This document shows positions 7,230-15,678 of a DNA stretch of 21,840 nt, piece after piece (position 1 is the first letter of the stretch; the number at the start of each line of letters is the position of its first letter). The stretch lies in assembly GCA_964372125.1 (NCBI GenBank), contig CAYJPL010000034.1, positions 1-21,840 on the forward strand. Reading direction: 5' to 3'. Below the pieces are notes generated by a model that made no database searches, was not told the origin of the DNA, and saw nothing but the letters and a program-made list of their open reading frames with translations. The DNA is from Tannockella sp964372125 (GTDB lineage Bacteria > Bacillota_I > Bacilli_A > Erysipelotrichales > Coprobacillaceae). A program made the position numbers and the translations under genes.

Positions 7230-8648
7230 TTATATAGTCGAAAATGCTGGCCAGTAAGTCAACATAAAATAACTAACAATCGACATCAACACTATTACCA
7301 AAACAGTCATTTTCCACCCTTCTTTAAGCATATATTTTGGGGATAATCCATACCCTACCGGGATTGCTCTAATTGACGTGGGTAGCATATATGATAAGTT
7401 TACACCAATTGAAGAAATATATATATATGGTATTGGATTTAAATTCATTCCTTGAACAATTGATATTACAATTGGTATAGCAACTGCCGCTGTCGCAGTA
7501 TTACTTGTAAAATCAGACATGATTAGCGTAAATGATATAAGTACAATTATTAATCCTATACCAGCTTGTAGTCCAAGTGTCGATACAGCTTTTCCAATAT
7601 CACTTGCAGCACCAGTAGTATTTATCAGTGTTCCAGCAGCAAGTCCACCAGCAAAAATGTATATCATTTCCCAACCAATTTTAGTCTGCACTGTTTTCCA
7701 TTTCAGCAGTGAATCCCCATCTACCTTTGAAATCAAAAATGTAAAAATAGCACAAATTATGAATGCATACGCTGGCTTCAGACCAGGTAGTAAATCTTGA
7801 TATAGCTGTCTAGTAAATGCTAGTGTAGTCGCAGTTAGAAACATCATTAAAGACAGTTTCTCTTCAATCTTCATACGAGGCATTTTCGCGTACTGCGATT
7901 GAAAAAAGGATTTTGTCCCACCAATTGTTTCATCCTTTTTTACATTTCGTAACATAAATAATATATTACTAATTACAAGTATAACCATGATAGGGAAAAA
8001 ACGTATTACCCATGAAGTGTATATATATTCCTGGCCGGTTATTTGTTGCAAATAATCAATAGTAACCAGGTTCATCGCACCACCTAGAGGAGAAGCTAGC
8101 CCTCCCACCCCAGCTGCATATGCAATATTCAATAATAATTTTGACCCTATTTTACTATTTGGGATATCTCCTTCACCTGCATAATTTAACATCGAGATTG
8201 CAATTGGTGTTATTGTTGCGCAGACCACAGAATTTGGTAAAATTGTGGAAAGAGCGGCAGATAAAAGAAACCAAAATATTAACTGTTTTCTTAAGTTACT
8301 ACCTACAGTTCCCAAAAATTTTGCAGCAATTCTTTTATCTAAACCTGACTCTTCCCATGATACTGTTATTATCGAAGCACCTAGTAGTAATAATATTGTT
8401 TCTGAGGCATAATTAGAAATAATAACTCCCATATCTGCTATAACGAAAATAGCGTTTACAGCAATTGGCAAAAAAGCGGTAACAGCATAGTCTACTGCAC
8501 CTGTAACCCACCAAAATGCCATCCAAAATACAGTTCCAACAGCAGCTCTAGCTTCGAATGTAGTGAATATTGATGCAGGTAATAAAGTACAACACGCGAC
8601 AAAAATGATTGGCCCTAACAACACAAACTTTTTTTTATTTGTTTTCAT
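7230..8648 (-). CDS. SLC13/DASS family anion transporter (dicarboxylate, citrate or sulfate type)
   Basis: A 472-residue polytopic membrane protein with about 11-13 hydrophobic helices and the two-repeat layout of the DASS family, which imports di- or tricarboxylates or sulfate, usually with sodium. The second-repeat signature SNTATAAVAIPIV is present (SNT about 382-384). The matching first-repeat site reads PNSVVCATITPIA (about 138-150) instead of the usual SNT; ASPLGGAMNLV (about 185-195) follows. The substrate cannot be read from this. A transporter of this type is odd inside a polysaccharide operon, between an ATP-grasp ligase (20 nt downstream of that gene) and the sugar aminotransferase (17 nt upstream of that gene). 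It may supply the acid that the ligase attaches (inference). The ATG at 8648 is preferred to an adjacent TTG because AGGAGG sits seven bases before it. Confidence 0.87.
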   Translation of the reverse strand: MKTNKKKFVLLGPIIFVACCTLLPASIFTTFEARAAVGTVFWMAFWWVTGAVDYAVTAFLPIAVNAIFVIADMGVIISNYASETILLLLGASIITVSWEESGLDKRIAAKFLGTVGSNLRKQLIFWFLLSAALSTILPNSVVCATITPIAISMLNYAGEGDIPNSKIGSKLLLNIAYAAGVGGLASPLGGAMNLVTIDYLQQITGQEYIYTSWVIRFFPIMVILVISNILFMLRNVKKDETIGGTKSFFQSQYAKMPRMKIEEKLSLMMFLTATTLAFTRQLYQDLLPGLKPAYAFIICAIFTFLISKVDGDSLLKWKTVQTKIGWEMIYIFAGGLAAGTLINTTGAASDIGKAVSTLGLQAGIGLIIVLISFTLIMSDFTSNTATAAVAIPIVISIVQGMNLNPIPYIYISSIGVNLSYMLPTSIRAIPVGYGLSPKYMLKEGWKMTVLVIVLMSIVSYFMLTYWPAFSTI

Positions 8649-8671
8649 CAATATTCCTCCTATACTTCATG

Positions 8672-9946
8672 TTATTTATATAATTTTCTGACAAAATTTG
8701 AATTTATAGGTGATATTATCATACTCTTTCCATGAGTGTTCTCTACTTTTATCTTTGATTGTACATATTCAATCATTTGAGCCATTTTTTCGCTATTTCG
8801 TTCAACTAAAATAGATATCTCACCTGCTCTGTGACGAATATCACCTGTCTTTTCAATTATCGCCCCTATAAAATGGCGTTGTTGAACATCTATAATGTTC
8901 GTATGGTTTGAAATTTCTTCTAGACCTTCGAATTTCGCTACTTCACCCGCATCAATATTCAACATATATTGGATAGCGCATTTCCCTTCTAAGTCATAAC
9001 ACTCAGCCAATCTTCCATTATTATCATCAACTTCACCACCGACCGCATATGATATTAGACTTTTCATTAAATCAACACCTGTTGCAGCTTTTACGATTCG
9101 CTCATACTCATTCCCTGGGAAGCGGATCCCTGGGTCATACATTCTTACGGTATTACCATCAACAAATCCTTGCATAAAAACTGGCCCATTCTTAATTCCT
9201 AAGTATTTTATCATATTTTTTACATTTTTATCGACATATTTCATATACATTTCAATAAATCTTGATGGTTGTATCGTACAAATTAGTTGTCTATTTAAGT
9301 TATCTTCTTTTTTTCCTGAAAACCTATCTCCAACACTTACGAGTGTCGGGACTCCATTTTTTACAATATATGAAATAGTAAGGTCTTGATTGTTTTCCAT
9401 GTACCTTTCAATTATTACACTATTATCACTTGATTCTGATTTTGAAATTGGAAGTACTTTGATAAGTTCTGCTTTATTTTCGCATACAAAACATCCTCGA
9501 GACCCCCTACTATCTACTGGTTTAACTAATACAGGATAGACTATTTTATCTGAAATAATGTCTTCTTCACAATACTCTGGTATAATGTCGACTCCTGTAT
9601 CAACACATAATTTTTTAAATGCTTTCTTATTTGTTAGTGCAAATACTTGTTTACTTGTTCCAAATGTTGGTAACCCACATCTTTCAGCTATTTCTTGTGC
9701 TGGCTTTTGAGCTGGATCAACACAAAAATCTATTACTCCGCTAACCTCATTTGCTTTACAGTACATCACTAACTCTTCTACATCACTAATATTATACTGT
9801 AACGCTTTATTAGCTATCTTCTTTGCAGGGGATTCGTCAAGATAGTCTGTAACAATTGTATAAATCCCCATTTTATTTGCTGTCTCTACAACTTTGGAAT
9901 GCGGTCCAACTCCAGCCAATACCAGTAACTTCTTATTATTATACAT
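8672..9946 (-). CDS. ATP-grasp ligase (carbamoyl-phosphate synthase-like), substrate unknown
   Basis: A cytoplasmic protein of 424 residues. The N-terminal pre-ATP-grasp region begins with LLVLAGVGPHSKVV (7-20). The ATP-grasp core has the nucleotide-binding lysine in VLVKPVDSRGSRG (139-151, K142) with a glycine-rich loop, and VIIERYM (177-183, E180). The usual E-x-N-x-R metal-binding motif appears as DPGIR (271-275). The remaining 120 residues form a C-terminal domain. ATP-grasp enzymes activate a carboxylate as acyl phosphate and join it to an amine or thiol. Next to an aminosugar pathway and a carboxylate-type transporter, N-acylation of the 4-amino sugar with an organic or amino acid is a fair hypothesis. 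The start has AGGAG 11 nt upstream and lies 8 nt after the flippase stop. The substrates are not known to me. Confidence 0.82.
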   Translation of the reverse strand: MYNNKKLLVLAGVGPHSKVVETANKMGIYTIVTDYLDESPAKKIANKALQYNISDVEELVMYCKANEVSGVIDFCVDPAQKPAQEIAERCGLPTFGTSKQVFALTNKKAFKKLCVDTGVDIIPEYCEEDIISDKIVYPVLVKPVDSRGSRGCFVCENKAELIKVLPISKSESSDNSVIIERYMENNQDLTISYIVKNGVPTLVSVGDRFSGKKEDNLNRQLICTIQPSRFIEMYMKYVDKNVKNMIKYLGIKNGPVFMQGFVDGNTVRMYDPGIRFPGNEYERIVKAATGVDLMKSLISYAVGGEVDDNNGRLAECYDLEGKCAIQYMLNIDAGEVAKFEGLEEISNHTNIIDVQQRHFIGAIIEKTGDIRHRAGEISILVERNSEKMAQMIEYVQSKIKVENTHGKSMIISPINSNFVRKLYK

Positions 9947-9953
9947 AATCTCA

Positions 9954-11396
9954 TTATCTCCTATATTTTTTCATAATACTTATAATATATGTGTAGGCAC
10001 TTACTCTAAATAAAAATGAACCTAGTACATAAATGATAGTCCCTAATCCCACTTGTATAATAAGTTTTACAAGTGTTGAAAATTCTGTAAAAGTAACACA
10101 CCATACGCATATTCCCATGAATAAACTTAACAAAACAGCAGGAAATATATCTTTTAGTTGATCTACATAACCATAATTTAGTAAACGCCTATTTGGAAAT
10201 GCATTTACGACACTACTAATAATACTGTTACATATCATTCCAATCATCATTGCTTCTAAGCCAAGAGGAACCGTAATTAATAAGATGCTTATTCCGGTTA
10301 TTTTTTTAATAATTTCCAATTTCAAAAATATATCACTATTTCCCATTGCTTTATATGCCTGCAAATTCACAGTATGAATGGGATACCATGCGTAACAAAA
10401 GCACCATCCTTGTAAAAACGGAACACATTCAAGCCATTTATCTGTTAAAACAACTTGTACAATCGGTTCTGCACAAATTGCTAGTCCCATCATTATTGGA
10501 AACATTAAATACGCACTGATGCTTATCGAACGCCTAACCATTGAAGCCAATTTCTCTCGGTCTTCATGCACTCGTGACATAACGGGATACATTACAGAAC
10601 TAATTGATCCATCGATATTTATTACAATTAAACTAGGAAATTGTTTACCACGATTCCAATACGCTAAGTCTGCAGATGAATATTTTTTTCCAATAATTAG
10701 TGAATATATATTTTGATAAAGAACGTCAATTATTCCAGAGAATAATAATTTCCAACCAAACGAAAATAATATTTTCAATCTACTAAATGAAAACATCAGC
10801 TTTGGATGCCAACGGACTGTAAAAGTCATAATTATCGATGTCATAATTACACTTACAATTTGTTGCCAAACTAACGCCCATACGCCATATCCTGAGTACG
10901 CAAGAAATACACCAATAATTCCTGCAATAATTATTGAGCTAAATGAACTCCAAAATAATTTTTTGAATAAAAGATTCTTTGATAAAATTGTATTTTGCAT
11001 ACTATTGTATGTACCAATTATTATTGTAATTGATAACACTCTTAAAACATCTGATAAAATAGGCATATTGTAGTATATAGAAATCCATGGAGCTAAAATA
11101 AAATAAATAATTATATAAAGTATGAATGAAATAAATAAGCTACAAAAAAATACACTTGAATAATCTAAATCATCACTATTTTTTTTCTGTATTAACGCTT
11201 GTGAAAGCCCCCCTTGTATAAATACTTGGGCTAATTGTATGAAAATTGTAATTATTGCTATTGCTCCATAATCATCAGGGACTAGAATTCTTGCCAGTAC
11301 TATTGACACTAAAAATTGTATTAATTGTGCCCCTACTCGCTCAAACAACTTCCATAGAAGTGAAGATGCTGTTGCTTCATGTAACGAATTACTCAT
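9954..11396 (-). CDS. wzx: Wzx-type flippase (WzxC/TuaB-like, MOP superfamily)
   Basis: A 480-residue membrane protein with about 12-14 helices. The N-terminal signature is SSLLWKLFERVGAQ followed by ILVPDDYGAIAI, typical of the WzxC/TuaB/CapF-like flippases that translocate lipid-linked repeat units. It is likely the main exporter of this locus because it follows the glycosyltransferases directly. The ATG at 11396 is preferred: AGGTGGG precedes it, while an in-frame GTG at 11408 has no ribosome site. The start overlaps the last codons of the preceding GT2 gene (8 nt), so translation is coupled. The ATP-grasp gene follows 8 nt later. The weak resemblance to the flippase at 1350-2798 argues against a recent duplication. 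Confidence 0.9.
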   Translation of the reverse strand: MSNSLHEATASSLLWKLFERVGAQLIQFLVSIVLARILVPDDYGAIAIITIFIQLAQVFIQGGLSQALIQKKNSDDLDYSSVFFCSLFISFILYIIIYFILAPWISIYYNMPILSDVLRVLSITIIIGTYNSMQNTILSKNLLFKKLFWSSFSSIIIAGIIGVFLAYSGYGVWALVWQQIVSVIMTSIIMTFTVRWHPKLMFSFSRLKILFSFGWKLLFSGIIDVLYQNIYSLIIGKKYSSADLAYWNRGKQFPSLIVINIDGSISSVMYPVMSRVHEDREKLASMVRRSISISAYLMFPIMMGLAICAEPIVQVVLTDKWLECVPFLQGWCFCYAWYPIHTVNLQAYKAMGNSDIFLKLEIIKKITGISILLITVPLGLEAMMIGMICNSIISSVVNAFPNRRLLNYGYVDQLKDIFPAVLLSLFMGICVWCVTFTEFSTLVKLIIQVGLGTIIYVLGSFLFRVSAYTYIISIMKKYRR

Positions 11397-12351
11397 GTGA
11401 TTTCCCACCTATTTTTATAAGAAGTTTTAGTAATTTTGGAAATCTACTTCCTATGTAAATTTTTATTTTTGCTTTTGTTGGAAGTACGCTGAAAAATTGT
11501 TTATATGACTTGTTCAATACCATTTTATAGTTTGACTCCAGCATAAGTAACTCGAATTCTCTTTGCATGATACAAGCCTGTATTTCATCATGATATATTC
11601 TATGGAAGTGCTTATCAATATACTTATATGTATCTATTGATTGTTGTATATGATTGATGTATTTCTTCTTATCAGCAACCATCCTACTTGTCCATGATCC
11701 ATTTGAAGCTATTCTATAGCTAGACATATTATCTTTCAATGCGTGGACTTCTCCTGATAAAATAGCTATAGTTTTTATAATATAGTCAAACGAGGGACAG
11801 TCTTCAAATATTTTAATATGTTCTTTTAACGTACTCATCTTAACAAGCATAGAATTTGTTGTGAAATAAGTATGATTCATTAAAATGTCTTTTATTGTAT
11901 AAGCCCCTGTACTTACAGGTGTATATACTTCTCCTAAATAATCTCCCGTTTCAGATATACGATTGGACTTATGCGTAACAAGCGTGCAATTTCTATTTAA
12001 TTCCATATAATCAACCTGCTTTTGCAATTTATAATTATCTGTCCAAAAGTCATCACCTTCGTTCATAGCAAAATACTCTCCTCTTGCTATCGGTAATACA
12101 AAATTGACTAGCCTTTCTACACCAAGTTGGTATTGATTTATAGTTTGTAATACCGGAACAATCAAATCAGGGTAATTTCTTTGATACTCAAGGATAATTG
12201 CTTGTGTTCCATCTGTTGATGCATCATCATGAACTATTATTTCATAATTAAATTTTGTATTTTGATTTACAACACTTTCTAATGCTTGTCTAATATATTT
12301 TTCATGATTATATGTCGCCATATACACACTAACCATTATTTGTTTTTCCAT
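11389..12351 (-). CDS. Glycosyltransferase family 2
   Basis: A 320-residue GT-A fold enzyme. VSVYMATYNHEKYI (7-20) opens the nucleotide-binding fold, HDDASTDGT (41-49) is the nucleotide-contacting loop, and NEGDDFWTDNYKLQKQ (97-112) holds the metal-binding acidic cluster typical of the GT2 subgroup ending in DDFW. It would add one sugar to the lipid-linked repeat unit at the inner face of the membrane; donor and acceptor cannot be told. AAGGGAG precedes the ATG. An 85-nt gap separates it from the PssE-like gene, and its end overlaps the flippase gene, so it is coupled to export. No truncation is seen. Confidence 0.92.
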   Translation of the reverse strand: MEKQIMVSVYMATYNHEKYIRQALESVVNQNTKFNYEIIVHDDASTDGTQAIILEYQRNYPDLIVPVLQTINQYQLGVERLVNFVLPIARGEYFAMNEGDDFWTDNYKLQKQVDYMELNRNCTLVTHKSNRISETGDYLGEVYTPVSTGAYTIKDILMNHTYFTTNSMLVKMSTLKEHIKIFEDCPSFDYIIKTIAILSGEVHALKDNMSSYRIASNGSWTSRMVADKKKYINHIQQSIDTYKYIDKHFHRIYHDEIQACIMQREFELLMLESNYKMVLNKSYKQFFSVLPTKAKIKIYIGSRFPKLLKLLIKIGGKSHE

Positions 12352-12436
12352 ATAGTACTCCCTTCATTTTGAATATTCTAAAACCTTGGTGACTCTTTTT
12401 TACTACAATAGCAGCTATAGCACACACTTTTATCAG

Positions 12437-12931
12437 TTAAAATAATTGATTAACTATTTTTTCAAACTCAATGTTGAACATTTCATTATTACTTTTAATA
12501 CCTGTATCTATTTTATGAATTTTCTTATCATAATTAGTAATAATATCTTCTAATTCATCAATTTCTTCTACAAGAAGAATGTTTTTTTGCCTATTTTCAA
12601 CTATAATCGCAAATTCTAGTTGATGATCATTTACATGTTCATTATATTTTTTTTGCCTTGGGACAACTATAGGTATTTTTCCCATTTGGAGTGGCATTAT
12701 AAAGCTAGCCGGCCCTCCATGTGTTATTGTAATCCTAGAATCTTGTATATATTTACTCATCTCAGTATAAGGTAAAAATTTTGCCCACTTACAATTTTTT
12801 GGTTCATATGTTGAATATCCAATTTGCATAAATACATCCTCTTTTATCACCTTATTTAATATAAGATTATCAACATATTCGACTAGCCTATTAAATTGTT
12901 GCTCATGTGTTCCAACAGTAATAAATATCAT
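12437..12931 (-). CDS. pssE: PssE/Alg13-like catalytic half of a two-component glycosyltransferase
   Basis: Protein of 164 residues, the length of the C-terminal GT28/MurG-type domain alone. Seen: MIFITVGTHEQQFNRLV (1-17), THGGPASF (70-77), which is the donor-binding glycine loop, and VVPRQKKYNEHVNDHQ (89-104), which contacts the UDP-sugar in this family. Such proteins work only with a membrane-anchoring partner of the PssD/Alg14 type, encoded here 48 nt upstream. In pneumococcal type 14 capsule the equivalent pair (Cps14F/Cps14G) adds the second sugar, galactose, to lipid-linked glucose; in Rhizobium PssD/PssE adds glucuronic acid. Because ugd is in this locus, glucuronic acid is a reasonable donor, but galactose is equally possible. 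AGGAGG supports the start. Confidence 0.93.
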   Translation of the reverse strand: MIFITVGTHEQQFNRLVEYVDNLILNKVIKEDVFMQIGYSTYEPKNCKWAKFLPYTEMSKYIQDSRITITHGGPASFIMPLQMGKIPIVVPRQKKYNEHVNDHQLEFAIIVENRQKNILLVEEIDELEDIITNYDKKIHKIDTGIKSNNEMFNIEFEKIVNQLF

Positions 12932-12979
12932 ATTCCCTCCTTATTGGTTACTTCTATATCAAGCAAATCACTTAATCTG

Positions 12980-13438
12980 TTAAAAAATACTTCCTAAATT
13001 TATTGCTTTTGGATATATTTCTTTCATTTCTTCCCATTGGACAATAAATTTATCTGTAATAGGGTACACTAGTTTCCCAGTTAATGTCGGTGTGTTTACC
13101 CGATCAAAAACTTCTATATAAACCAGCTTTACCCCATATAACTTACCTATGTAAAAAAACGGAACAGCAACAGCAGCACCAGTAGAAATAATTACTTTAG
13201 GTCGTTCTTTTCTGATAACACTTATTGCTAAAAAAGTGTTTTTCACTAAATTAAAAATATTTCGATTTGTTGGATGAAAGCAATGGTATTTTTTTTCATT
13301 ATTTAACATACTTTTAGCATCATCCTTATCAAAAGTTACCCAAAATCTATCTTTATCATGCCAAAATTTTTTAAGCATATATAAATGAGCAAGATGTCCT
13401 CCTGATGAGGATACTAAACATATTTTTTCTTTTTCCAT
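12980..13438 (-). CDS. pssD: PssD/Alg14-like membrane-anchoring half of a two-component glycosyltransferase
   Basis: Protein of 152 residues. KICLVSSSGGHLAHL (5-19) is the Alg14/MurG N-terminal motif, STGAAVAVPFFYIGKLYG (85-102) is the conserved hydrophobic segment, and YIEVFDRVNTPTLTGKLVYPI (107-127) with IVQWEEM (132-138) complete the family pattern. It recruits and activates the PssE-like protein at the membrane and binds the lipid-linked acceptor. The gene lies just upstream of pssE, the usual order. GGGGAT before the ATG is the ribosome site. Both halves are intact and are not fused. Confidence 0.93.
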   Translation of the reverse strand: MEKEKICLVSSSGGHLAHLYMLKKFWHDKDRFWVTFDKDDAKSMLNNEKKYHCFHPTNRNIFNLVKNTFLAISVIRKERPKVIISTGAAVAVPFFYIGKLYGVKLVYIEVFDRVNTPTLTGKLVYPITDKFIVQWEEMKEIYPKAINLGSIF

Positions 13439-13471
13439 AGATTATCCCCTATTTCCTTTTTATTGTAACAA

Positions 13472-14563
13472 CTATTTACTATCGTAAATATTCATAAGCT
13501 CTTTTGTAGCATTTTCTATCGAATATCCCGAAAGGATTGCCCTGTTTAGACCTATTTCTGATAGTTCCTTCTTCCTATTTACTTGTTTTACTCTAATCAT
13601 ATCAATATGTCTTAACCAATAATCCACATCACAATGGATAGATTCCTTGTATATAAAATCACATATTATGCATTCATCTGTAATAACATCAGATATGATT
13701 GATGGTATTCCTCCAATTTGCCATTCAATAACTACATTTGGTAATCCTTCATAAAGTGAAGGCAAAAGCATTATATCTATAGCCTGTTGCACTTGATAAA
13801 CATTATCCACACTTCCCAAAAATAGAACTTTTTCAATTATTCCTAACTCTTTAACCCGATTCTTTACAATATCAATATGTGGCACTCCGTCACCCATAAA
13901 AACAAGCACACTATTTTGTTCCTTTTTTAGGAACTCATTAAAAATTTCAACAACATAAATTTGATTTTTCACCTCGTTAAAATTACCTACATGACCAAAT
14001 ACTAACTGATTATTTAAAACGTATTTATTACGATATTTATTTCTCTGATTTTCATTATATTTAAATTTTTCAGTTTCTATACCATTTCGTAAAATTTTGA
14101 AATTCCCATTACCAAATACCCAGTCGCCTGCCAACTGACCGCATGCTAATCTATCACTACTAATTGTGTTCAATATTGGTCTCAAAATTTTATGTATAAT
14201 CTTATGATTACACGATGTACTGTGTCCGTGCGCGATTCTCCTTTTACATCCTCCAAGAAATGCAGCGAATAGTTCAATTGTAATAATAGAACTTGAACCA
14301 TGTACATGTACAATGTCATATCTCTCTGCACGAATCAACTTAACAAGAGCGATAAAATATAATAGCACTTTTCTTCGATTTACTATACTCTTGAGATCGA
14401 TACCAAGTTTTGTCGTTATTGACGCAATATCGGTATGTTCATTTTTCACATCTAACAAATCTACTTTGTAGTTTTTATTATCCAAAAATTTACAAAATGA
14501 CAATATACTGTTACCAATCCCATTTTTATTTAATCCCGATGTACTTATCATTAATATTCTCAT
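13472..14563 (-). CDS. Glycosyltransferase family 4 (retaining, GT-B fold)
   Basis: With the start chosen here the protein has 363 residues. It begins MRILMISTSGLNKNGIGNSIL, the usual N-terminal glycine-containing loop, continues with VHVHGSSS (86-92) and AHGHSTSCNH (111-120) for the acceptor side, GHVGNFNEVKNQ (190-201) and the E-x7-E donor-binding motif YEGLPNVVIE (E272, E280). This is the EpsF-type layout seen in capsule loci. An in-frame ATG at 14602 would add 13 residues, but GGAGG lies five bases before the ATG at 14563 and the family motif starts there. It would add one sugar with retention of configuration; the donor is unknown. Confidence 0.92.
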   Translation of the reverse strand: MRILMISTSGLNKNGIGNSILSFCKFLDNKNYKVDLLDVKNEHTDIASITTKLGIDLKSIVNRRKVLLYFIALVKLIRAERYDIVHVHGSSSIITIELFAAFLGGCKRRIAHGHSTSCNHKIIHKILRPILNTISSDRLACGQLAGDWVFGNGNFKILRNGIETEKFKYNENQRNKYRNKYVLNNQLVFGHVGNFNEVKNQIYVVEIFNEFLKKEQNSVLVFMGDGVPHIDIVKNRVKELGIIEKVLFLGSVDNVYQVQQAIDIMLLPSLYEGLPNVVIEWQIGGIPSIISDVITDECIICDFIYKESIHCDVDYWLRHIDMIRVKQVNRKKELSEIGLNRAILSGYSIENATKELMNIYDSK

Positions 14564-14629
14564 TTCATCCTCCATGAATACCGTTTTATCACTATGAAAC
14601 AATATAATTCTATATATTTAAACTAGTGA

Positions 14630-15655
14630 TTATGCAGCATTATTTTGTTTTTTTAATTTAAGTAATAACATTAGAATTTTTAATGATTTCCACTTTAGAA
14701 GCAATAAAAAAATTCTTGGCTGTAACTGAACTTTATTAATTGGATATGTAGCGATTTGTTCCTGTAAAAATTTATTATTAACTATTTTAAAAATATTTCC
14801 GTTCTTTGTTTTAAAAGAAAAGCTCTTATTTCCAACTTCTTGATTTAAACATGTTAATGTATAAACAAAGAACTGTCTTTGACATCTCTGTATTACATCT
14901 TCACCATAATTTAACTCTCGAATTAATGGAATGACATAATCATATAGAATACATATTTTATCGAACCTATCTGCTTTATATGTATTTGTAATCGAACTTG
15001 GGTTTACTCTATATAAATACCCAGGGAAATCAATCATTTCTACACGCCTTACATACTGATAGTAACATATATCAAATACCATATCTTCTGCTATTAGTCG
15101 TCTTTCTGACGGGAAACATAAGTTGTTTTCCTTAATTATATCTAGGGAATATGCGACATTCCATACAGATGGACGAACAGCATCTCTTTTTGTTGGGGAA
15201 CTACCTAATAACCTAGGGAAAAATGATTCTTTAACTTTATTCCCCGTATATGATTCAGGTTTTTGGTACGACTTGAATATCACAGTACCATTTTCATTTA
15301 TTCTCGCATACCCTCCAAGTACTGTATCAGCGCCTGTTTCAATAATACAATTGTATAGTCTGTATATCGCATCTTTGTCTAGCATATCATCTGAGTCAAC
15401 GAAAGTAACATATTTTCGTGTTGCAACTTTTAATCCAGTATTCCTGGCTTCACCTATACCCTCATTTTTTTTACTAATCACACTTATTCGAGGGTCAGTA
15501 GCTTTGTATTGGTTACATATTTCTAGGCTACCATCAGTAGATCCATCATTCACCAAGATAATTTCTATATCTTTATATGTCTGATTAATTATACTATCTA
15601 TACATTGATTAATGTACTTTTCTACATTATAAACTGGTACTATTACACTAAACAT
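14630..15655 (-). CDS. Glycosyltransferase family 2
   Basis: A 341-residue GT2 enzyme. The GT-A domain fills residues 1-110: MFSVIVPVYNVEKYI at the start, NDGSTDGS (36-43) for the nucleotide, NEGIGEARNTGL (64-75) and VDSDDML (86-92), whose DSDD is the metal site. The C-terminal third is basic (KKQNN near the end) and may touch the membrane. Similar proteins add the third or later sugar of streptococcal-type repeat units. AAAGGAAG is the ribosome site. The gene follows the other GT2 gene by 23 nt. Linkage and donor cannot be predicted. Confidence 0.93.
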   Translation of the reverse strand: MFSVIVPVYNVEKYINQCIDSIINQTYKDIEIILVNDGSTDGSLEICNQYKATDPRISVISKKNEGIGEARNTGLKVATRKYVTFVDSDDMLDKDAIYRLYNCIIETGADTVLGGYARINENGTVIFKSYQKPESYTGNKVKESFFPRLLGSSPTKRDAVRPSVWNVAYSLDIIKENNLCFPSERRLIAEDMVFDICYYQYVRRVEMIDFPGYLYRVNPSSITNTYKADRFDKICILYDYVIPLIRELNYGEDVIQRCQRQFFVYTLTCLNQEVGNKSFSFKTKNGNIFKIVNNKFLQEQIATYPINKVQLQPRIFLLLLKWKSLKILMLLLKLKKQNNAA

Positions 15656-15678
15656 AATATTCTTCCTTTCTAATCATT

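Noticed and set aside
8120..8416. Plus-strand open frame of 98 codons, hydrophobic
   Set aside because: It is antisense to the DASS transporter gene. Its hydrophobic composition mirrors the membrane helices of the real gene.
11397..11408. GTG start adding four residues to the first flippase
   Set aside because: No ribosome site precedes the GTG, whereas AGGTGGG precedes the ATG at 11396.
14564..14629. Inverted repeat ATCACTA/TAGTGAT with an inner AT-rich stem after the GT2 stop
   Set aside because: The stem is interrupted and lacks a T-run, so I do not call it a terminator. It may be chance in AT-rich DNA.
15123..15584. Plus-strand open frame of 153 codons
   Set aside because: It lies fully inside the GT2 gene on the other strand, has no convincing ribosome site or known motif, and is explained by the codon pattern of that gene.
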